A stretch of 64,000 nucleotides of DNA from Streptomyces sp. SS1-1 (GCF_008973465.1 NZ_WBXN01000004.1:1984001-2048000); one strand, 5' to 3'. Positions 47,827 to 57,753 are shown, counted from the stretch's first letter. Translations and numbers: made by a program. Notes: generated by a model not told the origin, from the sequence alone.

Positions 47827-47860
47827 GCGCCCCGCCGACGGGGGAAGATCGGCGGGGCGC
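47827..47860. terminator. Bidirectional terminator between DUF305 gene and panB
   Basis: GCGCCCCGCCGA (47827-47838) pairs with TCGGCGGGGCGC (47849-47860), a perfect 12-bp stem with a 10-nt loop, between convergent genes. Confidence 0.88.
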
Positions 47861-47889
47861 TGGTGCCGCAGTGGTTCGGGGGCGGGCCG

Positions 47890-48765
47890 TCAGTGGACGG
47901 AGTGCGCCTCGCTCGGGAAGGTCCCGCCGACGACGTCCTCGGCGAACGCCTTGGCAGCGTCGCCCATGACCCGGCGCAGGTCGGCGTACTGCTGGACGAA
48001 CTTCGGTACGCGGCCGCCGGTCAGGCCCATCATGTCGGTCCACACGAGGACCTGGGCGTCGGTCTCGGGGCCGGCGCCGATGCCGACGGTCGGGATGTGC
48101 AGGACGCGGGTGACCTCGGCGGCCAGCTCGGCCGGCACCAGCTCCAGGACGACCGCGAAGGCGCCGGCGTCCTGGACGGCCTTGGCGTCCCGCAGGAGCT
48201 GCGCGGCGGCCTCCTCGCCGCGGCCCTGGACGCGGTAGCCCATGGCGTTGACGGACTGCGGGGTCAGGCCGATGTGCGCCATCACGGGGATGCCGGACTC
48301 GACGAGCAGCTCGATCTGGCGGTGCGAGCGCTCGCCGCCCTCCAGCTTGACCGCGCCGACGCCGGCCTCCTTGACCAGCCGGGTCGCCGAGCGCAGCGCC
48401 TGCACCGGGCCCTCCTGGTAGGAGCCGAAGGGCAGGTCGCCGACGATCAGGGCGCGCGAGGTGCCCCGGACGACGGCCGCCGACAGCATGGTCATCTCGT
48501 CGAGGGTGACGGGCACGGTGGTCTCGTAGCCGAGGTGGCAGTTGCCCGCGGAGTCGCCGACGAGCATCACCGGGATGCCGGCCTCGTCGAACACGGACGC
48601 GGTCATCGCGTCGTACGCGGTGAGCATGGGCCACTTCTCGCCGCGCTCCTTGGCGAGGGCGATGTCGCGGACGGTGATGCGGCGGGTGCTCTTGCCTCCG
48701 TACAGCGCCTTCCCGGCGTCGGAGGGCTTCGCCTGAGGCGTCTGGGCAGCCGAGAGCTGCGTCAT
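47890..48765 (-). CDS. panB: PanB, ketopantoate hydroxymethyltransferase
   Basis: 291 residues. Makes ketopantoate from 2-oxoisovalerate and methylenetetrahydrofolate, the first committed step to pantothenate and coenzyme A. Family motifs: MLTAYDAMTASVFDEAGI, LVGDSAGNCHLGY (metal-binding Asp), VKLEGG, PVMAHIGLTPQSV, and a central catalytic Glu in AVVLELVP. Length is normal with a short N-terminal extension typical of actinobacteria. ATG 48765 has AAGGAG 8-9 nt upstream. It is a single gene here, without panC or panD. Confidence 0.95.
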   Translation of the reverse strand: MTQLSAAQTPQAKPSDAGKALYGGKSTRRITVRDIALAKERGEKWPMLTAYDAMTASVFDEAGIPVMLVGDSAGNCHLGYETTVPVTLDEMTMLSAAVVRGTSRALIVGDLPFGSYQEGPVQALRSATRLVKEAGVGAVKLEGGERSHRQIELLVESGIPVMAHIGLTPQSVNAMGYRVQGRGEEAAAQLLRDAKAVQDAGAFAVVLELVPAELAAEVTRVLHIPTVGIGAGPETDAQVLVWTDMMGLTGGRVPKFVQQYADLRRVMGDAAKAFAEDVVGGTFPSEAHSVH

Positions 48766-48920
48766 GGCAACGGCTCCTTCATGTCATCTCGAGGCGCCCT
48801 GACGGCGTCCCCGGATCAGGTCCATGGTGGCACTTCGTGCCGGGCGGGGCCAGACCGCGGTATGTGAGTTCCGCCCTGTGCCCGTGGCCGTTTCGTGACG
48901 TAAGGTTCCGGTAAGAACTT

Positions 48921-48945
48921 ACGATACGAGACGGACCCGTATCGT
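48921..48945. promoter_or_regulatory. Likely TetR operator at the MFS promoter
   Basis: ACGATACG (48921-48928) and CGTATCGT (48938-48945) form a perfect 8-bp inverted repeat with a 9-bp centre, just upstream of the -10-like box. The TetR-family regulator encoded after the pump (50634-51263) is the natural candidate to bind it. Confidence 0.65.
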
Positions 48946-48953
48946 TAAGACGG

Positions 48954-48959
48954 TACGGT
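48954..48959 (+). promoter_or_regulatory. -10-like box for a leaderless MFS transcript
   Basis: TACGGT ends 7 nt before ATG 48967; no ribosome site is present. Confidence 0.45.
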
Positions 48960-48966
48960 CGGCACC

Positions 48967-50550
48967 ATGACTTCTCCCGCCCCAGCCACCCGCATACCGG
49001 AGGCGGTGCACCGGCGCCGCTGGGCGATCCTCGGTGTGCTGATGCTCAGCCTCCTGATCGTCGTGCTGGACAACTCCATCCTCAACGTCGCCATCAAGAC
49101 CATCTCGACGCCCGCGCCGACCGGCCTCGGCGCCACGCAGAGCGAGCTGGAGTGGGCGATCAACGCCTACACGCTCGTCTTCGCCGGGCTGCTGTTCAGC
49201 GCGGGCATCCTCGGGGACCGGCTCGGCCGCAAGAAGGTGCTGCTCGGCGGGCTCGCCGTGTTCGGCATCGGCTCGGCGCTCGCCGCGTTCTCCGGCTCGC
49301 CGGGCGAGCTGATCGCCTTCCGCGCCGTCATGGGCCTCGGCGCCGCGTTCGTCATGCCGGCCACGCTCGCGGTCCTGATGAACGTCTTCGAGCGGGACGA
49401 GCAGCCCAAGGCCATCGGCATCTGGGCCGGCGGCGTCGGCCTCGCCATCGCCATCGGGCCGATCACCGGCGGACTGCTCCTCGACCACTTCTGGTGGGGC
49501 TCGGTCTTCCTGATCAACGTGCCGATCGTGCTGCTCGCGCTCGCGCTGATGCTGTGGCTCGTCCCGGACTCGCGCGACCCGCGGCCCGGCCGCATCGACC
49601 CCATCGGTGTGGTGCTCTCCGTGGTCGGCCTGGTCCTGCTGGTCTACGGCATCATCAAGGGCGGCCAGCTCGCCGACTTCACCGACCCGGCGGTCCTGGC
49701 GACGATCGGCGCCGGCCTCGTGGTGCTCGCCGCGTTCGTGATCTTCGAGAAGCGCAGCGACCACCCGTCGATCGACATCGGGTACTTCCGCAACAAGGTC
49801 TTCTCGGCCGCGATCGGCGTCATCGCGCTGGTCTTCTTCGCCCTCATGGGCGTGACGTTCTTCTCCGTCTTCTACACCCAGAGCGTGCGCGGCTACTCGC
49901 CGCTGGAGACCGGTCTGCTGATGCTGCCGCTCGCCGCCGCGCAGATGATCTTCGCCCCGCGGGCCCGGCTCCTCGTCGACCGGTTCGGCAACCGGGCCAC
50001 CACCACCGGCGCCATGGTCCTCATCGCCGCCACGCTGGCCTCCTTCGCCACGTTCGAGGCGGACACCCCGATCTGGATCCTGGAGGTCATCTTCTTCCTG
50101 ATGGGTGCCGCGATGGCGCACATCATGACGCCCATCAGCGTCGTCATCATGCAGGCCCTGCCGCGCGAGAAGGCCGGTTCCGCCTCGGCGCTCAGCAACA
50201 CGTTCCGGCAGGTCGGCGGCGCCCTCGGCATCGCCGTGCTCGGCTCGGTGCTCTCCACCGCCTACCGGGGCGGCGTCGAGGACAAGCTCACCGCGCTCCC
50301 CGAGGGCGTACGGCACACCGCCGGCGAGTCCATCGAGGCCACCCTCGGGGTCGCCGAGAAGCTCGGCCCGCGCGGGGAGGCCCTCGTCGGCCCGGCCCAC
50401 GACGCGTTCCTGCACGCCATGCACGTCACCGCCCTGTGGGGAGCGGGCATCGCCGTGCTCGGCGCGGTCGTCGTGGCCCTGTTCCTGCCCGGACGGACCG
50501 CCGGCCCGCGCGAGGGCGAGGAGGAGAAGGAGCTCGTGGCGTCCGAATAG
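48967..50550 (+). CDS. DHA2-type (EmrB/QacA) MFS drug-efflux transporter
   Basis: 527 residues with 14 predicted membrane helices. Family motifs include [17 protein letters not shown] in TM1, [13 protein letters not shown] (motif A) in the first loop, and a TM5 proline/glycine-rich antiporter motif near [15 protein letters not shown]. Proton-driven export of hydrophobic drugs is expected; the substrate is unknown. The TetR gene 83 bp downstream and the palindrome at 48921-48945 suggest a self-contained inducible pump unit. ATG 48967 is probably leaderless. Confidence 0.92.
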   Translation: MTSPAPATRIPEAVHRRRWAILGVLMLSLLIVVLDNSILNVAIKTISTPAPTGLGATQSELEWAINAYTLVFAGLLFSAGILGDRLGRKKVLLGGLAVFGIGSALAAFSGSPGELIAFRAVMGLGAAFVMPATLAVLMNVFERDEQPKAIGIWAGGVGLAIAIGPITGGLLLDHFWWGSVFLINVPIVLLALALMLWLVPDSRDPRPGRIDPIGVVLSVVGLVLLVYGIIKGGQLADFTDPAVLATIGAGLVVLAAFVIFEKRSDHPSIDIGYFRNKVFSAAIGVIALVFFALMGVTFFSVFYTQSVRGYSPLETGLLMLPLAAAQMIFAPRARLLVDRFGNRATTTGAMVLIAATLASFATFEADTPIWILEVIFFLMGAAMAHIMTPISVVIMQALPREKAGSASALSNTFRQVGGALGIAVLGSVLSTAYRGGVEDKLTALPEGVRHTAGESIEATLGVAEKLGPRGEALVGPAHDAFLHAMHVTALWGAGIAVLGAVVVALFLPGRTAGPREGEEEKELVASE

Positions 50551-50633
50551 CGCGCACACGCGGACGCCGTCGTTCCGGCGGCGTCCGCACCGGGGGGAGA
50601 ATCGGCACAGCGCCCACGGAAAGGAGCGACCCA

Positions 50634-51263
50634 GTGAGCCTCGCCGACAGTCGTCCCCGGCAGGACGGCCCCACCCGGGGCCGGCCGCGCAGCGAGGCCG
50701 TGGAGCGGGCCATCACCGAGGGCGTGCTGAAGCTCCTGGAGGACGGCGTTCCCCTCGCGGAGCTGTCCATCGAGCGGATCGCGCGCACCGCCGGCGTCGG
50801 CAAGGCCGCCATCTACCGGCGCTGGAGCGGCAAGGAGGAGCTGTTCGTCGACATCGTGCGGGCCGCCGAGCCGCCGGACCCCGAACTGCCCGGCACCTCC
50901 GTGCGCGACGACGTGGTGGCCCTGCTCGAACAGACCCGGCAGCGCGGCCTGATGACCCGCTCGTCGGTGCTGCTGCACAACGTCATCGCCCAGATGAAGA
51001 GCAGCCCGAAGATCTGGCACGCCTACCAGGCGAACGTCATCGAGCCGCGCCGCCGCAGGCAGCACGCGATCCTGCGGCGCGGCCAGGAGACCGGCGAGCT
51101 GCGCGCCGACCTCGGGATCGACGTGATGAACGACATGGTGTTCGGCCCGATGCTGGTGCGGGCCGTGATGCGCCCGGACGCCGACCTCCCCGAGGGCCTC
51201 GCCGAACAGATGGCCGACGCCGCGCTCAACGGCCTACGGCCCGTCAACCCGCCCGTCGCATAA
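50634..51263 (+). CDS. TetR-family regulator of the adjacent MFS pump
   Basis: 209 residues. TetR helix-turn-helix at about 22-68 (AITEGVLKLLEDG, LSIERIARTAGVGKAAIYRRW) with a C-terminal domain of the TetR_C type seen near efflux pumps. GTG 50634 follows AAGGAG by 8 nt; the longer open frame upstream runs over the MFS gene and is a shadow. Presumed to repress the pump by binding the palindrome at 48921-48945. Confidence 0.87.
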   Translation: MSLADSRPRQDGPTRGRPRSEAVERAITEGVLKLLEDGVPLAELSIERIARTAGVGKAAIYRRWSGKEELFVDIVRAAEPPDPELPGTSVRDDVVALLEQTRQRGLMTRSSVLLHNVIAQMKSSPKIWHAYQANVIEPRRRRQHAILRRGQETGELRADLGIDVMNDMVFGPMLVRAVMRPDADLPEGLAEQMADAALNGLRPVNPPVA

Positions 51264-51452
51264 GCGCGTATGCGCGTTCCGTCACAGAACGCGCATTCCT
51301 CCCGGCGAAGCGGAACTGCCCGGGCCCGCTTCCACGTCCTCGCCCCCGTACGGCCGTCTTCAGGACGGCGGGAACGGAGCCGATCATCCCCTAGGGTTTT
51401 CTCTGGGCGCGGGGGGACGACGGTGTTGCACGGCAGGTAGTGAGGCGACGGT

Positions 51453-52505
51453 ATGGCGCAACAGGCGTACGTGACGGAGACGGACAACGGCGGCCCGGGG
51501 CCCGAACGCCGCAGGCCCGCGCTCCGGCGTCTGACGCACCGCGTGGCCTCCGGCTGGTGGCGCGACCCGGGCGTCTGGCGCCGCGGGCTGGTGCCGGCCG
51601 TCTTCGCGCTCGCGCTGGCCCTGGTCATGGTGCTGCACGCGCAGATCCCCAACGCGATCGGGAACCTCGGCAGTCTCACCGAGACGTTCCTGCCCTGGCT
51701 CGGCGTGTTCGTCCCGCTGCTGCTCGTGCTGGGCGTCGTGCGCCGGTCGGCGACCGCGCTGATCGCCGTGCTGGTCCCGTCGGTCGTCTGGCTGAACCTC
51801 TTCGGCGGCCAGCTCACCGACAAGACCGGCGCCGGCGGCGATCTGACGGTCGCCACGCACAACGTCAACGCCGAGAACCCCGACCCGTCCGGCACCGCCC
51901 GGGACGTCGCCGCGTCCGGCGCCGACGTGGTCGCCCTGGAGGAGCTGACGGCCTCGGCGGTGCCGACGTACGAGAAGGCGCTCGCCACGACGTACCGGTA
52001 CCACTCGGTGCAGGGCACGGTCGGGCTGTGGAGCCGGTACCCGCTGAGCGGGGTGCGGCCGGTCGACATCCAGCTGGGCTGGACCCGGGCCATGCGCGGG
52101 GTGGTGGACACGCCGTCCGGCGAGGTCGCCGTGTACGTCGCCCATCTGCCGTCGGTGCGCGTGAAGATGGAGGCCGGGTTCACCGCCCGGCAGCGCGACA
52201 AGAGCGCCGACGCGCTGGGCGAGGCCATCGCCGGCGAGCGGCTCGACAGGATCGTCCTGCTCGGCGATCTGAACGGCACGATGAACGACCGCGCGCTCAA
52301 CGCGGTCACCGCCCAGATGCGCTCCACGCAGGGCGCGTCCGGCACCGGGATGGGGTTCAGCTGGCCGGCCCGGTTCCCGATGGCCCGGATCGACCAGATC
52401 ATGGTCAAGGGCGTCGAGCCGTCGAGCTCGTGGACGCTGCCCAGGACGGGGAGCGACCACCTGCCGGTCGCGGCGCGCGTCGAGGTCGGCGCGCCGGTCT
52501 CCTGA
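51453..52505 (+). CDS. Membrane-anchored endonuclease/exonuclease/phosphatase-family protein
   Basis: 350 residues. Three hydrophobic segments (about 47-115) precede the EEP domain, which contains VATHNVNAENPDP (strand 1), DVVALEEL (metal-binding Glu), YVAHLPSV, LLGDLNGTMND (catalytic D-x-N) and the final GSDHLPVAARV (SDH motif). The active site seems complete. It is expected to act outside the membrane on a phosphodiester (nucleic acid, lipid or sugar phosphate). ATG 51453 has a GAGGCGAC stretch upstream. No operon partner. Confidence 0.86.
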   Translation: MAQQAYVTETDNGGPGPERRRPALRRLTHRVASGWWRDPGVWRRGLVPAVFALALALVMVLHAQIPNAIGNLGSLTETFLPWLGVFVPLLLVLGVVRRSATALIAVLVPSVVWLNLFGGQLTDKTGAGGDLTVATHNVNAENPDPSGTARDVAASGADVVALEELTASAVPTYEKALATTYRYHSVQGTVGLWSRYPLSGVRPVDIQLGWTRAMRGVVDTPSGEVAVYVAHLPSVRVKMEAGFTARQRDKSADALGEAIAGERLDRIVLLGDLNGTMNDRALNAVTAQMRSTQGASGTGMGFSWPARFPMARIDQIMVKGVEPSSSWTLPRTGSDHLPVAARVEVGAPVS

Positions 52506-52592
52506 GCGGGGCCGGGGCCGCCGACAGGACGGCGGGCGGGGTGTAGGCGGGCTGTCGGCGGTTTGTCGGTGGGGTCTGTCACTGTCGGTGCC

Positions 52593-53618
52593 ATGACGCG
52601 AAACGACAACACGCCGGGCGGCGCGAGCGGCGCCGTCTCCGTACGGGGGATGGTCAAGCACTACGGCGAGACCAAGGCACTGGACGGTGTGGACCTGGAG
52701 GTCCGCGAGGGCACCGTCATGGGCGTGCTGGGGCCGAACGGCGCCGGCAAGACGACCCTCGTCCGCATCCTGTCCACACTGCTGACCCCGGACGCCGGGG
52801 AGGCCGTCGTCGCCGGCTACGACGTCGTACGGCAGCCCCGGCAGCTGCGCCGGGTCATCGGCCTGACCGGGCAGTACGCCTCCGTGGACGAGAAGCTCCC
52901 CGGCTGGGAGAACCTGTACATGATCGGACGGCTGCTGGACCTGCCCCGCAAGGAGGCCCGCAGGCGCGCCGACGAGCTCCTGGAGCGCTTCTCCCTGACG
53001 GAGGCCGCCAAGCGGCCCGCCTCCACCTACTCGGGCGGTATGCGCCGCCGGCTCGACCTGGCCGCCTCCATGATCGGCCGGCCGGCCGTGCTGTTCCTCG
53101 ACGAGCCGACGACCGGCCTGGACCCGCGCACCCGCAACGAGGTGTGGGACGAGGTCAAGGCGATGGTCGGGGACGGGGTGACCGTCCTGCTCACCACCCA
53201 GTACATGGAGGAGGCCGAGCAGCTCGCCTCGGAGCTGACGGTCGTGGACCGGGGCAAGGTCATCGCGGGCGGCGGCATCGACGAGCTCAAGGCGAAGGTC
53301 GGCGGCCGCACGCTGCGGATCCGCCCCACCGACGCCCTCGAACTGGGGCCGCTGGCCGGGTATCTGGACGAGCTCGGCATCACCGGGCTCGCCAGCACCA
53401 CCGTGGACGCCGAGGCGGGCACCCTGCTCGTCCCCGTCCTCAGCGACGAGCAGCTGACCGCGATCGTCGGCGCCGTCACCGCGCGCGGGGTCACCCTCGC
53501 CTCCATCACCACCGAACTGCCCAGCCTGGACGAGGTGTTCCTCTCGCTCACCGGCCACCGCGCCAGTGCGCCCCAGGACACCGTGCCCGCCGACGACCGC
53601 GAGGAGGTCGCCGTATGA
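52593..53618 (+). CDS. ABC transporter ATP-binding protein (DrrA/drug-export type)
   Basis: 341 residues. Walker A GPNGAGKTT, Q-loop region LTGQYASVDEKL, signature YSGGMRRRLDLA, Walker B VLFLDEPTTGLD, and a C-terminal DrrA-like extension (about 230-330). The type is that of daunorubicin-resistance exporters. Translationally coupled to its permease (4-bp overlap). ATG 52593 starts a plausible N-terminus; a GTG 10 codons earlier is possible. Confidence 0.9.
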   Translation: MTRNDNTPGGASGAVSVRGMVKHYGETKALDGVDLEVREGTVMGVLGPNGAGKTTLVRILSTLLTPDAGEAVVAGYDVVRQPRQLRRVIGLTGQYASVDEKLPGWENLYMIGRLLDLPRKEARRRADELLERFSLTEAAKRPASTYSGGMRRRLDLAASMIGRPAVLFLDEPTTGLDPRTRNEVWDEVKAMVGDGVTVLLTTQYMEEAEQLASELTVVDRGKVIAGGGIDELKAKVGGRTLRIRPTDALELGPLAGYLDELGITGLASTTVDAEAGTLLVPVLSDEQLTAIVGAVTARGVTLASITTELPSLDEVFLSLTGHRASAPQDTVPADDREEVAV

Positions 53619-54436
53619 GCGCCGCCACCCTGACCGACGCCCCCGCCAAGGACGACGCGCGGATCCCGCTGCGCGGGCATCTGCGGCACACCGGCGCGCT
53701 CGTCCGCCGCAACCTGCTGTGGATCCGCCAGGACCCCGAGTCGATGGCCGACGCGCTGCTGATGCCGGTCATCTTCACCCTGCTGTTCGTGTTCGTCTTC
53801 GGCGGCTCGATCGGGCAGGCCCTGGGCGGCGGGCAGGACCAGTACGTCCAGTACGTCATCCCCGGCATGATCGCGATGATGAGCATGACGCTGTCGCAGG
53901 GCGTCGGCACCGGGTTCAGCCAGGACTTCAACTCCGGTGTCATGGACCGCTTCCGGTCGCTGCCGATCGGGCGCGGCTCGGTGCTGTTCGCGAAGATCTC
54001 CGTGGAGCTGCTGCGGATGCTGTTCGCGACGGCCGTGCTGATGGTCGTCGCGGTCCTGGTCGGCTTCGAGATCCATCACTGGCCCGGCCTGTTCGCGGCG
54101 GTCGCCCTGTCCACCGTGTTCGCCTCGTCCATCATGTGGGTGTTCCTCACCCTGGGCGTGGTGATGAAGAGCGCGCAGTCCGTGCAGGCGATGGGCTTCC
54201 TGGTGCTGTTCCCGCTCCAGTTCGGCTCGTCGATCTTCGCGCCGACGACGTCGATGCCGGGCTGGCTCCAGGCGTTCACCGACTACAACCCGCTGTCCAC
54301 GCTGGCCGACGCGGCGCGGGGGCTGATGGTGGGCGGGCCGGTCGCCCACGACCTGTGGGTGACGCTCGGCTGGTCGGCGCTCATCACGGCCGTGATGGCG
54401 CCGGTCGCGATCCACAAGTTCCGCACCAAGACCTGA
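53615..54436 (+). CDS. ABC-2 type transporter permease (DrrB-like)
   Basis: 273 residues with six membrane helices typical of the ABC-2 family: DALLMPVIFTLLFVFVFGG near residue 45 and a conserved end region MPGWLQAFTDYNPLS. Forms an exporter with the preceding ATPase. ATG 53615 overlaps the ATPase stop (ATGA) and has GGAGG 8 nt upstream. The 3' end is covered on the other strand by the abnormal extension of the SARP-type gene. Confidence 0.9.
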   Translation: MSAATLTDAPAKDDARIPLRGHLRHTGALVRRNLLWIRQDPESMADALLMPVIFTLLFVFVFGGSIGQALGGGQDQYVQYVIPGMIAMMSMTLSQGVGTGFSQDFNSGVMDRFRSLPIGRGSVLFAKISVELLRMLFATAVLMVVAVLVGFEIHHWPGLFAAVALSTVFASSIMWVFLTLGVVMKSAQSVQAMGFLVLFPLQFGSSIFAPTTSMPGWLQAFTDYNPLSTLADAARGLMVGGPVAHDLWVTLGWSALITAVMAPVAIHKFRTKT

Positions 54437-57400
54437 CGCCGGCGGCGGAACACGTCACACGAGGGCGGCGGCCTCCTGCGGGGAGGGCCGCCGCCCTCGG
54501 CGTACGCCTCCTCGTAGGCGGCGGCGCCGAGCACGGCCCGGGCGCCCGTCTCCGCCCAGCGCCGCACCTCCCGCTCCTGGCGGCTCGGGACGTGCCGGTC
54601 CGGCTGGAGCCGGTCGGCGGCGCCGAGGCAGCGGGCGGCGTCCCCGGCCCGGCGGCCGCCGTCGGCGCCGGCCAGGGCGAGCGCGGCGGTGGTCAGGTAG
54701 GCGGCCCGCAACTGGGGCGCGATGGCCAGGGCGAGCGGGTCCTCGGCACGTTCCAGCGCCTTCCTGACCGTCTCCAGGGCCTCCTCGGTCCGCCCCTCGA
54801 GGGCGTCCAGCAGGGCTTCGGCACCGAGGATGAACGCGTCGAAGACGATGAAGTGGGCGATCTTGAACTCCTCGCGCAGCAGACGGAGTTCCTCCCGGGC
54901 CTCGGAGGTCCGGCCGGTCAGGCCGAGCCACCCGGCCAGGATGAGCCGGGCGAACGGCATGGCGTGCTCGCTCGGCCCGCTGCCCTCGTCGATGACCCGG
55001 CGCAGCAGACTCTCCCCCCGCTCCCCCTGCCCCGCCTCGATCAGGGCGCTGCCGAGCCGGGCCTTGAGCACGCCGACCTGGGCGTGGGCGCCGAGCCGCT
55101 CGGCGTGGTCGATGCCCACCTCGTAGTCGGCGGCGGCCCGCAGGTAGGCGCCCTGGCGCTCATGGGCCTCGGCCCGCGCCGAGTACGCCTCGGCGGTCCC
55201 CCACAGGTCGCCGATGTCCTCGAAGATCTCCAGGGCCTCGTCGGCGTCGGTGATGGCGTCGCCCGCCCAGTCGGTGCGGTTGGCGAGCAGGTTGGCCCGC
55301 AGCTGGAGACCGACGGCGAGGTCCCACCGGTAGTCGGGGCGTGCACGGCAGGTGCGGACCGTGGCGTCGACGACGGTCCGCAGACGGTCCATGTCGCCGG
55401 TGAGCATGACGGCGAAGAACCACAGGGAGCCCGGGGAGCGGCAGACCTGCGGGGAACCCGGCTCGTAGGTCTCGGCGATGATCCGCAGCTTGGCCTGCGC
55501 CTCGGGGGTCTGCCAGGCGTCCAGTTCGGTGTCCATGCAGGCGAGGTGGATCAGGTGCACCTCGCGCCGGGCCTCGTCGCGGACCTGGTCCCTCCAGGGC
55601 GGCGGGGTGTCGACGCAGCGCTCCCACAGGGGCTCGGCGCGGCGCACCGGTTCGGTGAACGGGTCGGGCCCGAGGTCCTGCACCTCGCGCGACCAGGTGC
55701 GGGCGACGATCCGCAGGTCGCGCATCTGCCAGTACCAGGCCATGGCCAGCACCAGGCACAGCGCCTCCTGTTCGTCCCGCGCGGCGACCGCGTGGTGGAG
55801 GGCGGCGCGGATGTTCTCGCTCTCGCGCTCCAGCAGGGCGATGGCGGCGAGCTGGCCGCGGCCGCGCAGCGACGGCTCGGTGGTGCGGGCGAGCTCCCGG
55901 AAGTACGTCAGGTGCGCGCGTTCGGCCTCGGCCCGCCGGCCGGTCTCGTCGAGCCGTTCGGCGGCGTACTCGGCGACGGTCTCCAGCAGCCGGTAGCGCA
56001 TCTCCCCGTCGTCCGCGGCGGACGCCACCACGAGGGACTTGTCGACGAGGGAGCCGAGCGCCTCCAGGGCCATGGGCCCGCACACGGCCTCGGCGGCGGC
56101 GAGGTCGCAGCCGCCCGCGAAGACCGACAGACGGCCCAGCACCTCGCGTTCGTCGTCGTCCAGCAGCTCCCAGGACCAGTCGACGACGGCCCGCAGGGTC
56201 TGCTGGCGGGGCAGCACCGTGCGGCTGCCCGACGTCAGCAGCCGGAAGCGGTCGTCGAGCCGGTCGGCGATCTGGCGGGGGGTGAGCATCCGCAGCCGGG
56301 CGGCGGCGAGTTCGATCGCGAGGGGCAGGCCGTCCAGGCGCCGGCAGATCTCGGCGCAGGCCGCGGCGGTCTCCTCGTCGGCCTCGACACGGAAGCCGGG
56401 ATGCGCGGCGGCGCCCCGGTCGGCGAGCAGGCGCAGCGCGAACGGCTCGGGCAGCGGTTCGACGGGGCGCAGCAACTCGCCGGGGACGCCGAGGGGTTCA
56501 CGGCTGGTGGCGAGCACCGTCAGTCCGGGGCAGCGTTCCAGCAGCCGTTCCACGAGGCGGGCGGCGGCGTCGACGACGTGCTCGCAGTTGTCGAGGATGA
56601 GCAGCATGCGGCGGGGGGCGCAGTACTCGGAGAGCCGGTCGAGGGGGTCGTCGTGCCGTTCGGTGCCGGCGCGCATGGCCTCGGCGCCGGCGCCGTACAG
56701 GACGGTCTCGCGGGCGCCGAGCGCGGTGAGGACGGCCTCGGGGACGGCCCGGGGGTCGTCGACCGGCGCGAGTTCGGCCAGCCACACGCCGTCCGGGACG
56801 GCGTCGCGCACGCTCTCCGCGGCCTCCTGGGACAGCCGGGTCTTCCCGGCACCGCCGGGACCGAGCAGGGTGACGAGCCGGGCGCCGGCCAGGTCCCCGC
56901 GGATGGCCGCGATGTCGGGTTCGCGGCCGACGAAGGAGGTGAGCCGGGCCCTCAGGTTGCCGGCCGGGGCGGTCTGCGGGCGGGGGGCGTCGGCGGGGCG
57001 CGGCGCGGCGGGCCGTGCGTCCGGTCCGGGGCGCAGCAACTCGGCGTGCAGGGCGCGCAGTTCGGGTCCGGGGTCGGAGCCGAGACGGGTGGACAGCAGC
57101 CGGCGTACGTCGTCGTAGGCGGCCAGGGCCTCGGCGGGGCGGCCCGTGTCGCGCAGGGCGCGCAGCCGCAGCGCCTGGAGGGGTTCGTCCAGGGGGTGGG
57201 CGTCGCACAGGGCGGTCAGCTCGGGCAGCGCCTGCTCGGCGCGGCCGAGGGCGAGGGCCGCCGTGTGCCGGGCGCGCAGCGCGTCGAGGTGCCGTGTCTG
57301 TACGCGGGCCGTCTCGGCGGTGCGGTCGGGCAGGTCGGCGAGGGCGGGGCCCTGCCACAGGGCGAGGGCGTCGTCGAGGACGCCGGCCGCCTTGGCGGGG

Positions 57401-57753
57401 TCGTCGTCGGCGAGGGCGCGCAGGCCCTCGCCGGTGAGCCGTTCGAACCGGTGCAGGTCGACGTCGTCGGGCGCCGCGGCGAGCCGGTATCCGCCGTCCT
57501 CGGACCGTACGGCGTCGGCGCCCAGGGCCCGCCGCAGCCGGCCCACGAGGGCCTGGAGCGCCCCGGTGGCGTCGGCGGGCGGTTCGGCGCCCCACACCTC
57601 GTCGACCAGGAGGCCCACGGGCACGGTCCGGCCGGGGCGCAGCGCGAGCACGGTGAGCAGGGCCCGCAGCCGGGCCCCGCCGAGCGGGACGGCGCTGCCG
57701 TCGGGGCGGAGTGCCTGGGTGGTGCCGAGGATGCGGTAGCGCACGGGGTCCAT
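54283..57753 (-). CDS. SARP/AfsR-type regulator (winged helix + BTAD + NTPase + TPR), 3' end apparently frameshifted
   Basis: 1156 residues as read. N-terminal OmpR-type winged helix and BTAD (about 1-250: RYRILGTTQALRPDGSAVPLGGARLRALL in outline), then an NTPase with Walker A LLGPGGAGKT (about 294-303) and LLILDNCEHV, then helical repeats to the end. Such proteins switch on secondary-metabolite or developmental genes. The C-terminus reads AYAEGGGPPRRR and continues to 54283, antisense over the permease gene. In the next frame the same place gives GGGPSPQEAAALV-stop at 54455, the normal ending of this family (1099 residues). So a single base has been lost in the C-run near 54479-54488. Start ATG 57753. 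Confidence 0.82.
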   Translation of the reverse strand: MDPVRYRILGTTQALRPDGSAVPLGGARLRALLTVLALRPGRTVPVGLLVDEVWGAEPPADATGALQALVGRLRRALGADAVRSEDGGYRLAAAPDDVDLHRFERLTGEGLRALADDDPAKAAGVLDDALALWQGPALADLPDRTAETARVQTRHLDALRARHTAALALGRAEQALPELTALCDAHPLDEPLQALRLRALRDTGRPAEALAAYDDVRRLLSTRLGSDPGPELRALHAELLRPGPDARPAAPRPADAPRPQTAPAGNLRARLTSFVGREPDIAAIRGDLAGARLVTLLGPGGAGKTRLSQEAAESVRDAVPDGVWLAELAPVDDPRAVPEAVLTALGARETVLYGAGAEAMRAGTERHDDPLDRLSEYCAPRRMLLILDNCEHVVDAAARLVERLLERCPGLTVLATSREPLGVPGELLRPVEPLPEPFALRLLADRGAAAHPGFRVEADEETAAACAEICRRLDGLPLAIELAAARLRMLTPRQIADRLDDRFRLLTSGSRTVLPRQQTLRAVVDWSWELLDDDEREVLGRLSVFAGGCDLAAAEAVCGPMALEALGSLVDKSLVVASAADDGEMRYRLLETVAEYAAERLDETGRRAEAERAHLTYFRELARTTEPSLRGRGQLAAIALLERESENIRAALHHAVAARDEQEALCLVLAMAWYWQMRDLRIVARTWSREVQDLGPDPFTEPVRRAEPLWERCVDTPPPWRDQVRDEARREVHLIHLACMDTELDAWQTPEAQAKLRIIAETYEPGSPQVCRSPGSLWFFAVMLTGDMDRLRTVVDATVRTCRARPDYRWDLAVGLQLRANLLANRTDWAGDAITDADEALEIFEDIGDLWGTAEAYSARAEAHERQGAYLRAAADYEVGIDHAERLGAHAQVGVLKARLGSALIEAGQGERGESLLRRVIDEGSGPSEHAMPFARLILAGWLGLTGRTSEAREELRLLREEFKIAHFIVFDAFILGAEALLDALEGRTEEALETVRKALERAEDPLALAIAPQLRAAYLTTAALALAGADGGRRAGDAARCLGAADRLQPDRHVPSRQEREVRRWAETGARAVLGAAAYEEAYAEGGGPPRRRPPPSCDVFRRRRQVLVRNLWIATGAITAVMSADQPSVTHRSWATGPPTISPRAASASVDSGL

